NCBI RefSeq assembly: GCF_905163445.1
Contig: NC_053191.1
Coordinates: 16,678,001 to 16,742,000 of the forward strand
Reading direction: 5' to 3'
Source of the DNA: Pararge aegeria
Lineage: Eukaryota; Arthropoda; Insecta; Lepidoptera; Nymphalidae
Length of the DNA: 64,000 bases
The notes below the pieces were generated by a model. The model did not search any database, was not told where the DNA came from, and was given only the letters and a program-made list of their open reading frames with translations. Of this stretch, positions 47,501 through 58,075 are shown in pieces. The stretch's first letter is position 1. Each line of letters starts with the position of its first letter. Made by a program: the position numbers and the translations under genes.

Positions 47501-50500
47501 TGCGGTCGAATCCGTGGGACACGCACGAGTATGGCTCGCAGAGACCCGCTGTTATGTAAAAAGTTTATTTAATTCCACTACTCTCATTAGAAAAACAACT
47601 GATATTGAAATAACATTTTTTGACGTACACGAAATTCTCGGACACATCGAACGAATTATAAAAACTGTAGGATAGGCATATGGTCCTTAAGGCCCTTAAG
47701 TGTTTATCACTCGCACTGGAGATTTCCTTCATTTTGTATCATCTGCATACCCTGTGCATATATGCCCGCCACTGCCTGCAACGTGCTAACCTGTGTCAAT
47801 CAACCTAAGCGTCGGAGTTGGCGTCAGGTACCTGTAATTCGGCTTAAAGACATTTATTGCTCAAAAAGAACACAATAGTTCACTTACATCGAGAATACGA
47901 TAATATTTTAAAATTAGTTGATACAAAATCTCACAGTGCTTTGTTGCTACAGATGTACCATATTAAAGTCAAAGTCAAATATTTCTTTATTCAAATAGGC
48001 ACATAGATGGCACTTTTGATGCGTTATTATATACGAAATGTGTACATAGCAGTGAGTAGTGATGGCGATAACTTCAATCGTAAACTTAAAACTAAAGCTA
48101 CGAGGGTTCCAATTGCGCCCTGGTCTAAGAAGAAGCCCACAACAAACTTAGCCGGGTGTTCTTTTTGTTATCACCATCTCACATTGTCATTAGAAAATAT
48201 TTAAGAAGCAACCTGGTTAGAGCAATTGTTTACACCCAAGCTTTTTTATCGTTTACGTAATCGTTTAAACTATAATAGGACTTTTCTATAAGCTTTCGCT
48301 TAGTACAATTTCGCTTAATATTATTTAAAAGTAAAATTTTTTGCGGGTGGTTAAACAAAAAGTTAGCGAGAGATAATACAAATCGTTTTATAGGAATGAG
48401 GTCACATTTACTTGACTGAACGGTATTTTGTACATGTTCAATAACAAGTTTTTTTAATATTGGTAAACTTTTAGTGTTAATGATAATCTCAATTACACCG
48501 GCAACCACGCCCTGAAGACCTGAACACAGCATTGCATTGCGATAGATATAAATAAACAATAAATACCCATAACATAGGCAACGCTCACTTTGCGTGTAAA
48601 ATTGTCGTAGTTTTTTTTATAAATTCATTCAAAAATATCTTTATTTAAATAATCCGATTAAAGCACTTGTGATGCGTACATTACATGAGCAATGTGTACA
48701 CGGTAGTGAGATTGTGGCGATAACCACATTCGCAAACTTAAAACAGCTACGGCTCCAAACGCGCCCTGATCTAAGAAGCAGCTCACAACAAACTTAGCCG
48801 GGTGTTCTTTTCTGTTATCACCATCTCACATTGTCATTTAAATTATTAGAAGAGCAACTTGGTTTGAGCAAAAATTCACACATACGAGTACGCTTTTTTA
48901 TCCATTACGTAGTCCTTTATACTATAACTAGCTGTTGCCCGTGACTTCGTCTGCGTTTGATATTGTTTTTAAAGTATTCAGTATCGCTAAGCCTTAAATG
49001 AGTATAGTAGTATATATATAACATGTGACTGTCAATTAATTATAGACAAATAATTTGCAATAAAATAAAATTGCGACTATAATTTTATTTTATTGCAAAA
49101 GATCTAAGCTATCCTATCTCTTAAGTTGGACCAGACTGCTCACGGTGTGTCAATTTAATTTAAAATCGGTTAAGTTGTTTAGGAGTCCATCGCGGACAAA
49201 CATCGTGACAGGAGATTTATATATATTAAGATAGGACTTTTCTTTAAGTTTGTGGTTAAAGACGTTTATTTTCTCAAAAGACTTTTCTATACGCTAACGT
49301 TTAATACAAACATTCAACTTTTTGAAAGACATCTCCATGAATTCAAATAATACATATCAAAAGATCAGAATTTTGAAAAGATAGGTATAATGCCAAATTG
49401 CAATAGCTTAGCAATTTTTCTTTTTTACAAATTCTTGTCAGATATTAGGTTGTGGTAGAAAAGTGACCTTGCCACAGCGGGCGCCACTAGCTGGGTCGCT
49501 GTTGTGTGCGAAAGCGTTCCCGTGGCCCTGCCACTAGGCGACTTGTTGGATCACCGCGGGGTTTAGCCGGTACGAGTCCGACATAACCACTGTGCCTCGC
49601 CGTGGTGCGGTGATATCCATGAGGATTTACCCACGAAAAAAAAAAGTAAAGTGACCTTGTTCAGTGGTGATTCCATCGGGCAGCGCGTACACTTGATCCT
49701 GAGGGCAGCGGCAGTATTGCGCCCAGCCGCCGTCCTTCCAGATGCCGATAGTACTGTTTATGCCGGCTGTCAGGCAGTACTGGTATTTACCGTCGCGACA
49801 GAAGTTGCAGAGGTTACAGGCACTGTAAAACCAAGAGGCTATGTCAGAATAAAAGCAGTGTTTTAACCTCTTGTATCCTCTATAGTCTTAATCAGTCAAC
49901 TGCTAAATTGGCAAAAAATCAGCAGGCTTTGCAGACAGGTTGGTGATCGCAGTACTAGTATTCATTCATTCATTGTAGTGAATTCTCCCCTATATTTCAT
50001 TACTCGCATCGTACCACATCAGGAAAGGGGAAGGGTAATAATTGTATTCTGATCTGTCAGATTGTAATAATACTTCACAGGCTTTAAAGGTACATTATGT
50101 AGTGTCCCTGATACTTATCTGTGAAATCGAAATTTTAATAGTTTTTGAGTAAACCACTGCCATAATTTTTACTGAAAGAAAACCGATACCATTACATGCA
50201 AAATTAAAATTATGTTATCATGTTACGCGTGTCGGTCTTTTATCACTTAAAATGTTTTGAATTCGTTTTTATCGAAAAATAAATATTCTTCTTTTGTTTG
50301 AATACTTTTACAGGGGGATTCCTTATAAAAAATTCTTATGCATCCTTCAATATTTCGTAATTCTGTTAAACGTTGTATAATAGTATTAATAGAAACAAAA
50401 TTCTTAATTCTGTGATGATTTATTTAGTTTCAAATAGTTTATTTTAGGTTATATTTATAAAAGAATTATTTTAAAGAATAAATAAATAATAGATGAGGCA

Positions 50501-53500
50501 TCTTTTATTTATTTATTCTTTTCCTAACCTAACCTAACAAAAAAAAAAGTTAGTAGTTTATTAAAATAAATTATGACCATACTATTTTAAGTGATTTCAA
50601 CAGGCTTAACAAAATAAATCGCAATGAGATACATGATTAGTGACTTCCGTTTATATTGTTATTCTTATAATCTAGTAAACAATATTAAAGTCGTAAGGCG
50701 TGTAACTATTAAATAAATAATGCTCAATGATAAGAACTGCATAATTCAGATGACGTTATTGAAAATTTTCCTTTAGTTTGTGATAGATAATTATTTATAG
50801 TTTTCTTATTGTACTTTTAAGCATTGCTTGCTTACTAAATTAATACCCGATAGTATTTTCGTTTTTAAAAGATTGGTTTAGATATAATCTTTAGATTGCA
50901 CAATTTATTTTGACCCAGGGACCCTGTTTTCTGAGTCTAGGCCGTGGGTCCGATTCCTACCACTGGAAAAATAAAAATCTACATCATACTAATATTATAA
51001 ATGTTAAAGTGTGGATGTTTGTTACTCATTCGCGCAAAACGGCTGAACGGATTTGGGTGAAATTCGGCATGCATATAGCCTTTGACATGGAAAGGCTACC
51101 TTTTATTCCGATATATAAAGTATATAGTCCCGAGGGAAAATTGAAAATTGTATACGAGCTAAGCCACCGGTCACCTATGCTATGGAAAAGGACATGAAAT
51201 ATCTATCCCCATCTCTCAAAAACATCCCCTGGTAAGATTAAAAATTGTTAACAAGCGATACTATAGACCAGATTCTAAAGTCCACGCAGCCGAAGTCGCG
51301 GGCAGAAGCAATTATTATTATAAGTGTATTATTCATAAAATATTCATCGGTCATCTTAGTACCCGTAACATAAGCTACGTTTAATTTAGATGGGCTAGAT
51401 GTGTATGAAATATGTATATTGTCGTATATTTATTTATTTATTATTTTCTTTAACCACATCGCGCACTCCTGCTCAAGGGAGGTCGCCAAAGATGATGATA
51501 TAATATAATTACCGATTAGGATCAACCACGACTTTTTGCCCCACTTTGAAGATTGACGCTTTCCCCACTTGATGCACGACCCCGCTGAATTCGTGTCCGA
51601 GCGGCAGCGGCCTCTCTTTCGATGCTGGAAACTCCCCCTGGAAAAAATAAACATAAAATTACCTGATATGAAACCTTTCCTATTTAAAAGTCTCGGCTCA
51701 GGGACTCCTTCCACGCCTTTGCGCATTATATATTTTTATTTTTTGACAGCCGATTGGCGCACCGGGCAGCGACCCTGCTTTCTGCGTCCAAGGCCGTGGT
51801 TTCGATTCCCACAACTAGAAAATGTTTGTGTGATGAACATGAATGTTTTTCAGTGTCTGGATGTTTATATGTAAATGACAAGTATTTAAGTATATTATTC
51901 ATAAAAATATACATCAGTCATCTTAGTACCCATAACACAAGCTACGCTTACTTTGGGGCTGGATGGCGATGTGTGTATTATATTTGTTATTATTTATTCA
52001 TTTTTTTGTTCTTTCTTTATCTTCCTATCTCCACAATCTTGTCCCTTGACACGGGGCGGATCTTTGTAGGAATTATTTTTATGCCCTGCGAAGTGTTGCT
52101 CTGTTTATAACGGAGCATCAGTTGCCAGCATCCTATAGGAACAGTTCATCGGAAAGATGGGTGGCAGTCATCATAATATCAACCTCTTACCGGCCCACTA
52201 CAGGGCACGGGTCTCCCCCTACAATGAAAAGGGGTTAAGGCCGTCCACCACGGCCCCGTGCGGATTGGTGGATTTCACATACCTTAGAGAACATTATGGA
52301 GAACTCTCAAGCATGCAGGTTTCCTCGCGATGTTTTCCTTCAGCGTTGAAGCAAGATATATTTTAATTACTCAAAACGCACATCACTTAGAAATGTGCAA
52401 GGTGCTGGGATTCGAAGTTACCCGAAAGTGAAGTCCAAGTCTTTCCCACTGAGCTATCACCGCTTCCGCGATGGGTGGCAGTAGCAGCAAAGAAGTAGTC
52501 GGTGGTGCTGGGTAGTCAGTAAATGGGTACCTACTTTCGAGATTTGAAGTAGAATTTAATGCACGTCGGTTTCGGCTTTTATCACTAACCAATAGTAACG
52601 TTAGTAATCCGCATATCCGCTTACGGGGCACTGTGGGCTTAACAGGCACACGTTCAACCTAAAGCTGCAGGACACAGGTCTATGTAGACTCTGTAAAGAG
52701 GCTGCGGAGACGTCGCTGCACTTAATCTGTTCCTGCCCCGCGCTGATGCATAAACGCAGCACTCTTTTAGGGAAGTATATAATACAACCAGAGGATGCTA
52801 ATCTTCTTCCAGCAAGGAAAGTGCTGCTATACCTGGCGGCGACCAATGCTTGCTGGGAGATCTAGACAGCGGCGTCACAATAGATCGTAACCGGTTGACG
52901 TGACACTAGGGACCAGGCGAACCTGAGCCGCAAGAAGAAGAAGAAGAACGTTAGATTAACAGACAACATCGTACGCCTAGTTGACTCAAATAAAGAAAAA
53001 ACTAATTCTGTAAAAAGCTATGATAGTTAGATATAATATGTGTGTATTGTCTTGCACTTGGCGACCTGGGCGGCCTGCTAAGCTTCTGGAGTGAGCTCGG
53101 CTGGCTGGAGCGACCCAGCGGGGAGCCGTACCAGTGGCACTACTTACAACGAAAGGTTCCGGCCGACCAAGTACGGAGACAAGTCCAGGAAAAGAAGAAG
53201 AAGATTTGTGTATTGTCGTAGTATATTTATTATTTTTATTTGTAGATTTATATGATGGCAATGAAAGGCATGTGGCATTCAATTTAGGTGTAATTCTACT
53301 GAAATTTTTAAGTTGTGTATTCTTATATAAAAAAAGATTTAGTGTAGTTTAAAAAAAAAAAACTACTCACATAATAAACAATATCTAAAAAGAACTGTAT
53401 AATCAATCTCAGCTACTCCTATCGCTTAAAAGAATAATTATCGTTAAAGAAAGAATCGAAATCGCATTATTAGTTGATTCATATGTTTGACAACTTTTAT

Positions 53501-54624
53501 TTAGTCCTAGCACTGATCGCCTCTTGAATGTGGCAGAACTTTATGTATTTAGGATGGCTAAGCCTTAAATGACGAGTTTGCTGGTCCGTCCGCTGAGGAG
53601 TTCTGTCCTCTATCTCCAATCACATTAATCAGATCTACGCAAAATTAAACAGACATTATAACCTCTAAAGTACAAAAGTAATTATTTAAATCGCTTATCA
53701 TTTGACGGCGTTATGGTGTAAAATCGTCAAACACTTTCGTCCCCTCTCCCAAAAGAACTAAGCTTAATTTCGGGATAAAAAGCATCCTATATTAGACTTC
53801 TAATACCTTCAGGAGTATGTGTACAATTTCATGATGATCGGGTTCAGTAGTTTTTGCGTGAAAGCGTAACAAACAAACTTACATTCACATTTATAATATT
53901 TAGTAGGGATAGTAGGGATAGGGCAGTAGGGATTCAATAATGGAAACTGTATAAAAGCCACTTGACATTTATACAATTTCTATTAACTACTTCTACTATT
54001 ACGTAAGTAAGTATTATTGTTTGTTTTGCACTTATGGTGCTAATGCAGTTTATGAGTGCATAAGGGTTAAATCAATATTCTTTACTAATAGCCATAAACT
54101 ACTTTAATATACAGATCTAAAATTATCTTTATACAGAAGTATATTAATTGATGCTATATATATACTTCTGGGTGTACAGATAATGTTTATTGTAATTATT
54201 TTTTGTATTTTATACATAAAAATATTCATCAGTCATCTTAGTACCCATAACACAAGCTACGCTTTCTTTGGGGCTAGATGGCGATGTGTGTATTGTCGTA
54301 GTAGGTATATTTATTTAATTATTTAAATATTTCATATGTCACCTTTTTTTGAATGCCCTTTTTTTGAAAAACTGTTCTTTTATAATTCGATACATACGAG
54401 TAGCCCTATCATATCCTTCAACACATTGCTGTGTTTAAATAAAATATTTTCATAAATTTTGCATGCAGTCTTATATTTACCTGTATAATATGCAGATCCG
54501 TGCCACAAACGCCCGAATACTCCACTTTCACGATCACGTCATCGTCCTTCAGAATGGTGGGCATAGGGTAGTTCTCATCATACTTTAGGGAGAGATTCTT
54601 TCCATCGAACACTACTGCTTTCAT
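41592..54624 (-). CDS. Zinc-dependent medium-chain alcohol/polyol dehydrogenase, 9 exons
   Basis: Predicted cytosolic NAD(P)-dependent oxidoreductase of the zinc-containing medium-chain family, 342 aa. Exons, minus strand: 54624-54481, 51637-51513, 49822-49656, 47548-47447, 46340-46245, 45645-45568, 44748-44655, 42926-42819 and 41706-41592. All borders are GT/AG with matching phases, 1029 nt. Catalytic-zinc residues are C40 (GVCGTD), H63-E64 (GHEFSG) and probably E150. The structural-zinc lobe is C92, C95, C98 and C106. The Rossmann motif GAGIIG is at 175-180. E199 at the end of the next strand suggests NAD rather than NADP. No signal peptide. Closest by eye to sorbitol/threonine-dehydrogenase-like members; the exact substrate is not predictable. 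The ATG (context ACCAAA) lies 13 bases after a good acceptor (CCACAG|ATAAG), so at least one 5' non-coding exon lies upstream. The gene carries many repeats in its introns. Confidence 0.95.
43021..43325 (-). mobile_element. Helitron-like element, 5' end unclear
   Basis: Minus-strand 3' end GTCGCGGGCAACAGCTAG at 43021 with host T. In dehydrogenase intron 7. Confidence 0.6.
43556..43768 (-). mobile_element. SINE-A copy
   Basis: Minus strand: CCACTATAAGTTAGCCCTTG-like tail side, TCTAAGATGGTAGCGGGC, ATTCGAT box B remnant. A repeat D scrap precedes it (43400-43555). Intron 7. Confidence 0.7.
45705..46020 (+). repeat. Repeat G copy
   Basis: TTTACAGGCTCCAGAGG, ACTTATCTGTGAAACCG, GCACGTGTCGGTC, CAATAGGGTTGTCC and TCTGTTACTCGTTGG. 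Fills most of intron 5; another piece follows at about 46065-46140. Confidence 0.7.
46374..46440 (-). mobile_element. Helitron 3'-end scrap
   Basis: Minus strand: AGACGCGAGGGGCCGCTAG followed by T, the 3' end type of the 40145-40667 family. Lies 34 bases above exon 5's acceptor. Confidence 0.5.
46699..47070 (+). pseudogene. RTE-like LINE ORF tail
   Basis: Reads YAAETWTLR, KKIDALEMWCWRRMLG and SWTEFRTNISILQEI before a stop at 46860. It then continues out of frame with RPAERSKWRMLVGR-like sequence. ETWTLR and EMWCWRRML are hallmarks of RTE-type ORF2 C-termini. Broken; in dehydrogenase intron 4, antisense to the gene. Confidence 0.8.
47090..47305 (+). repeat. Repeat G fragment split by a MITE
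   Basis: GAAATATACTTATGCATC ... CTTTAATATTATTTCG ... CTTGTATA. The hAT-like MITE 47130-47255 sits between the halves. Confidence 0.7.
47130..47255. mobile_element. hAT-like MITE (126 bp) with 8-bp target duplication
   Basis: Ends CAGTGGCGAGCACTGGG and, inverted, GTGCACGCCACTG. TATGCATC occurs at 47122-47129 and 47256-47263. Related ends to 38749-38952. Confidence 0.85.
47640..47782. mobile_element. hAT-like MITE remnant
   Basis: Keeps one end (ATCATCTGCATACCCTGTGC ... GCCCGCCACTG) similar to 38749-38952; the other end is not recognisable. Lies in intron 3 about 90 bases from exon 4. Confidence 0.5.
47968..48927. repeat. Two direct copies of a ~280-bp repeat
   Basis: Copy 1, 47968-48245, and copy 2, 48625-48927, share TTCTTTATTCAAATA-like, GGCGATAAC, GCGCCCTGGTCTAAGAAG, ACAAACTTAGCCGGGTGTTC and CACCATCTCACATTGTC. 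Diverged fragments in opposite orientation occur near 9205-9330 and 19860-19950. Both copies are in dehydrogenase intron 3. Confidence 0.65.
48928..49231 (-). mobile_element. Helitron with TC/CTAG ends
   Basis: Minus strand starts A|TCTTAATATATATAAATC at 49231 and ends CACGGGCAACAGCTAG|T at 48928. It holds a perfect inverted repeat with 19-bp arms (49054-49072 and 49081-49099, loop of 8). Confidence 0.7.
49472..49647 (+). mobile_element. 176-bp retroelement at the exon 3 donor
   Basis: GC-rich body ending in ACCCACG and a run of A, then GT. AAAGTGACCTTG flanks it at 49460-49471 and 49648-49659. Poly-A plus a 12-bp duplication indicates target-primed reverse transcription. The right duplicate overlaps the last four bases of dehydrogenase exon 3 and its donor. 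Family unknown; it may be a 5'-truncated LINE or a SINE. Confidence 0.85.
50042..50390 (+). repeat. Repeat G copy
   Basis: TTCACAGGCTTTAAAGG to AAACGTTGTATA with an internal deletion after CGTGTCGGTC. In intron 2. Confidence 0.7.
50908..51440 (+). mobile_element. SINE-M with nested Helitron
   Basis: SINE-M head at 50908-50976 (GGCCGTGGGTCCGATTCC) and SINE-M 3' half at 51312-51440. Between them is a Helitron-type piece from A|TCTACATCATACTAATATT to GAAGTCGCGGGCAGAAGC. Some SINE sequence is missing at the joint and the CTAG is lost. Confidence 0.65.
51744..51998 (+). mobile_element. SINE-M, near full length
   Basis: ACAGCCGATTGGCGCA head, box B GGTTTCGATTCCCAC, full body. In intron 1, about 105 bases above exon 2's acceptor, antisense to the gene. 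Confidence 0.85.
52165..52475 (-). mobile_element. SINE-B copy
   Basis: From CCGGCCCACTACAGGGC on the left to AGCGGTGATAGCTCAGTGGG (minus) on the right. In intron 1. Confidence 0.8.
52600..52945 (+). pseudogene. Jockey/R1-like LINE ORF tail
   Basis: Reads TGHCGLNRHTFNLKLQ, LCRLCKEAAETSLHLICSC and KVLLYLAATNACWEI-stop. A 3' UTR and an AAG repeat tail follow. The C-x2-C ... H-x4-C zinc-knuckle after an RNase-H-like 'TGHC' start is typical of Jockey/R1-group LINE ends. A second GC-rich piece with an AAG tail is at 52990-53205. Intron 1. Confidence 0.75.
53553..53910 (-). mobile_element. Helitron, 3' end truncated
   Basis: Minus-strand 5' start TCCCTACTAAATATTATAAAT near 53910 and the CTCAGCGGACGGACCAGC segment; no CTAG end. 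Confidence 0.6.
54213..54327 (+). mobile_element. SINE-M 3' fragment
   Basis: AAAATATTCATCAGTCATC, GATGGCGATGTGTG and the TATTTA tail. Intron 1, about 155 bases below exon 1. Confidence 0.7.
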
Positions 54625-54654
54625 TTTGGTAACTTATCTGTGGAATTGATAAAA

Positions 54655-55035
54655 ATATACAACGTGTAACCGAATTACGAAATAATGTTTAAGGATGCAT
54701 AAGTATGTTACATTAGGAATCACCCTGTTAAACATCACATCTAAAGAAGCATATTTATTTTTCCATAGAAACGAATGCAAAACATTCGAAGTGATTACTT
54801 GTGACAACCCTATTAAAAATAAAAACCCGACACGTGCATAGCACCTACGCTACGCGACGCATGCCTAATAAGGTGATAAAATTCACTGTATATGATTTCA
54901 TTCAGTAAAAACTATTGTTTTTAATGAATTAAAATCAGTGTTGTTTGCAGTGGTTTACTCAAAAACTATTAGGTTTTCGTTTTCACAGATAAGTCTCAGA
55001 GACAGTATATGACAGTATTTCGGTTATCATTAACA
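54655..55035 (-). repeat. Repeat G copy at the dehydrogenase 5' end
   Basis: Starts TATACAACGTGTAACCG about 30 bases above the ATG and runs to TCTCAGAGACAGTATATG. It occupies the end of the 5' UTR intron just before the acceptor at 54638-54639. Confidence 0.7.
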
Positions 55036-55365
55036 CGTTGATGATCTCAATGATGAACTACTAGTCCGAATTGAAAAATTCTTTCAGTGTTGGATAGCCC
55101 ATTTATCGAGGAAGGCTATATATATATATGTCGTCACGCTAAAACCAATTGGCGCATAGCACCAATGAAGTATGTTTCAAAAACGGTTTTTTTCCTTTTA
55201 AGTACTTCTGATGCGTGCGCTGCGCAAACGGTTATAGTTTCGATAGAAATAATGTATTGGTGAAGTGGTTCCCCTCTAAAAATTCTAAAAAAAGACCGAG
55301 ACAGCATACTTCTTATATCTTTTGAGATTGACTTATACGCGGACAAAGTCGCGTGGGACCGCTAG
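55025..55365 (+). mobile_element. Helitron with CTAG end
   Basis: GATAGCCCATTTATCGAGG, GGTTATAGTTTCGAT, and end GGGACCGCTAG|T. Same family as 27040-27400 and 40145-40667. Confidence 0.65.
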
Positions 55366-56249
55366 TATATCAATAAAAGTAATAATGAAAATCGTGAAGT
55401 AAATAGATTTTAACGCCCGAAATTTGACGTAGTTATAACAAAAGTTTACCTATGGTAGTATTGTTTAAGACATATTTTAAGGCCTTACATATAAATGTGG
55501 CATAACATCGCAATAGTTATGCAGCGTTTTGTCACACCTTCCACTGCTGAACTAAAGGCCTGTCCCAACGGGACGGTTTGCCCATAATTAATCCACACGC
55601 TGGGCAGACGGACGGATTGGTAATCACGGTAGGTAGTAGATCGATACGACTGCTCTAAGGGATGATAAAACTCCCATCATATTATTTTGACAATGATTAT
55701 CGACGATAAAATAAAGAAAAAATAAAAAATGTTGTTCCAAATTTAAATTCTAACAATACAATATTAATTAAAAACATTCTCAGTTTAAATAAACAAAAAG
55801 AAGTATGGAAAATATACGACTTATTGACCTTAAAGGAAAATAAAATAGATAGTGTAAACTCACAGATGTCCGTCGCTTATCGTAACCACGCTGTATCTAA
55901 ATGGCTGCAAGATATTCTATTATTGACATCCATGTGTAATGTAAACGGTGACCATGAATTACAGAATAATAGAGACGTTGAATATACGACTGATGCGTTT
56001 TATTAATTGGTGCCAAGAACCGAGAGCGTGTATAGGTAGGTAGGCAATATTGACTATATTAGACGAAATATAGTAAATAAAAGTGTTTCTTTCAAATTAA
56101 AGTTAGTAGTAGTTTTTGCGATTCGTGAAAATATGATTCTTGTCTTCATAATAAATGTGCGGTATTCAATTCGTATTTTAATAATGAATATTATATTTTT
56201 TTATGATAACCTCTTCTCATTGTGGGAGAAAACCCGTGCCCTGTAGTGG
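55366..56249. other. Intergenic with repeat D copy
   Basis: 55530-55670 is repeat D (ACTGCTGAACTAAAGGCC, ACGCTGGGCAGACGG). The rest is AT-rich with no recognised gene; 56213-56250 is a SINE-B scrap (AACCTCTTCTCATTGTGGG). Confidence 0.45.
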
Positions 56250-56323
56250 TCTTTCATTCATCATCATCCTCATAACAACCCATTACCGAATGGGTTGTTA
56301 TGAGGATGATGATGAATGAAAGA
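56250..56323. repeat. Perfect 35-bp-arm palindrome
   Basis: Left arm 56250-56284, loop ACCG, right arm 56289-56323, no mismatch by eye. The arms contain CATCATCATC and AACCCATT, the 3' end of SINE-B, in both orientations. Confidence 0.9.
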
Positions 56324-58075
56324 AAGACTAAGAAGGAGTATATACAGAAAGAAAGTGAAACACCATGTATTCAATACTAGAAGTAATATATTATATACCT
56401 ATTCTCCAACTTATGTGATAAATGCAAAAGAGTTTATACGGAGAATTTTTTTTATCTGTTGCTCTGTCCCATAGGAATCCGCTCCTGTCTTTGGATCTTC
56501 CTATACTTCTTCAGAGTTTCGCAAAAAAAAAAGGGGTGATATAATTCTAAAGTGTCAAGTTTGTGGCATAGATATTTTTATTCCGAATGTTCTTAGCCAT
56601 GTTTCATGAAAATCTGTTCTGCCGTTTGAAGATCGTCAGCTATTTACTAGTTGATGAGGTGATCTGACTTACTTATTTATGTCCGATCGATTCGCAATTT
56701 GGTACGGTATTACTTCAATGGTATTGAAAGTGTACGGTAAGATTACCATAACCTGATCAGCTGTTTGAGGATCATTAGCTCTTTAATAGTTGATAAGGGA
56801 AGTTGACTACCTTCCATATGTCCTATCGATTCCAACTTTGGTACTTCTTTAACAACTGTTTGTTAGAAAAGTCGACAGTCGATTTTGTGGAGTTTTTACA
56901 AGTTGTAAGTTTTTTTCTCGCCGCAACTACTGAACTAATTTAATTTTAATATATATGAATAGAATAGAGGTAGATTAAACCCTTAACTAAAAAATTGGCT
57001 ACTTTTTACCGCAGAAAAATCGATGTTTCCCGCGCGTTTTGCGTAAAACTAGTTTTCACGTCGAGGAGCATTAGCTACAGCTGTAGTTTACCACAGCAAT
57101 ATAATCATAATAATTTAGCATTTCTCTTGCTAAATATGAGTAGCGAGCTCTTGGCCGCACTCTTCGTCCGCTTTATACCGATCGTTTTTTACATATCCCG
57201 TGGAAACCGTTTGCTTTCCTGCGATAAAAAGCTGCCTATGTTACTCTTTGTCCTTTCAACTAGCTCTGTGGTTAAAACCAAGTTGATTGGTTGCCTCGTT
57301 TGGGCGTAAAGTAAGTACAAACAAACAAACACACTTTCGCATTTATAATATTAGCATGTGTTAAATATTATTTCTTAATTTTTTATTTAATGTTGTCTTA
57401 ACTAAAACGTATGTAAGTATATCTATTTTGGTGTGCGTGTGCATGTCACTGAACTCGTACTAAAAGGCTGGACCGATTTGAATGATTTTTTTTGTATGCG
57501 TTTGGGTGGCATCCTGGATGGTTTAGATTCACAAATCTGCCCGAAAGATGGTACTGCAGTCGGTATCTAGGTTATTTACCTATACTGCAACTAAACGGCT
57601 AAATTTATTCAGGTACGAGTTTGATTTGATAAATTATTTTAGTGGGATAGCTGATCTATCGAGGAAGGCTAAAGGAGGAGTATATATGAGTATATACCAT
57701 CACGCTAAGACTAAAAGGAGCATAGGATCAATGAAGAATGTTTCAAAATCGGCCACTTAGCTTACGCCACGTGCGCTGCGTAAACGGTTAAAGTTTCGAT
57801 AAAATCACGCATGAAAAAGTTTTTCCCTTTATCAGTTCTAAAAAAAGCCTGGGACAGGCGACAGCATGTCTATCTTTGAAGGTAAACTTTTGCGCGGACG
57901 ACGTCGCGAGGGACCTCTAGTATAGGTATATATTTCTTGTGTGCGTGGGTATGCCACTGGACTCCTCCTAGACGGCTGGACCGATTTGAATTAATTTTTT
58001 GGTATTCGTTTGGGTGGCACCTTGGATGGTTTAGATTCACAAATCAGTCAGACAGATGGCGCTGGGGTCCGCTAG
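56324..58075. mobile_element. Cluster of Helitron pieces
   Basis: 56324-57000 shows no gene. 57000-57350 is a minus-strand Helitron-type relic (TCCTTTCAACTAGC, ACTTTCGCATTTATAATATT). 57420-57560 and 57925-58075 are short Helitron-like units (GGCTGGACCGATTTGAAT; the second ends GGTCCGCTAG|T). 57590-57920 is a member of the 55025-55365 family ending GGACCTCTAG|T. Confidence 0.6.
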
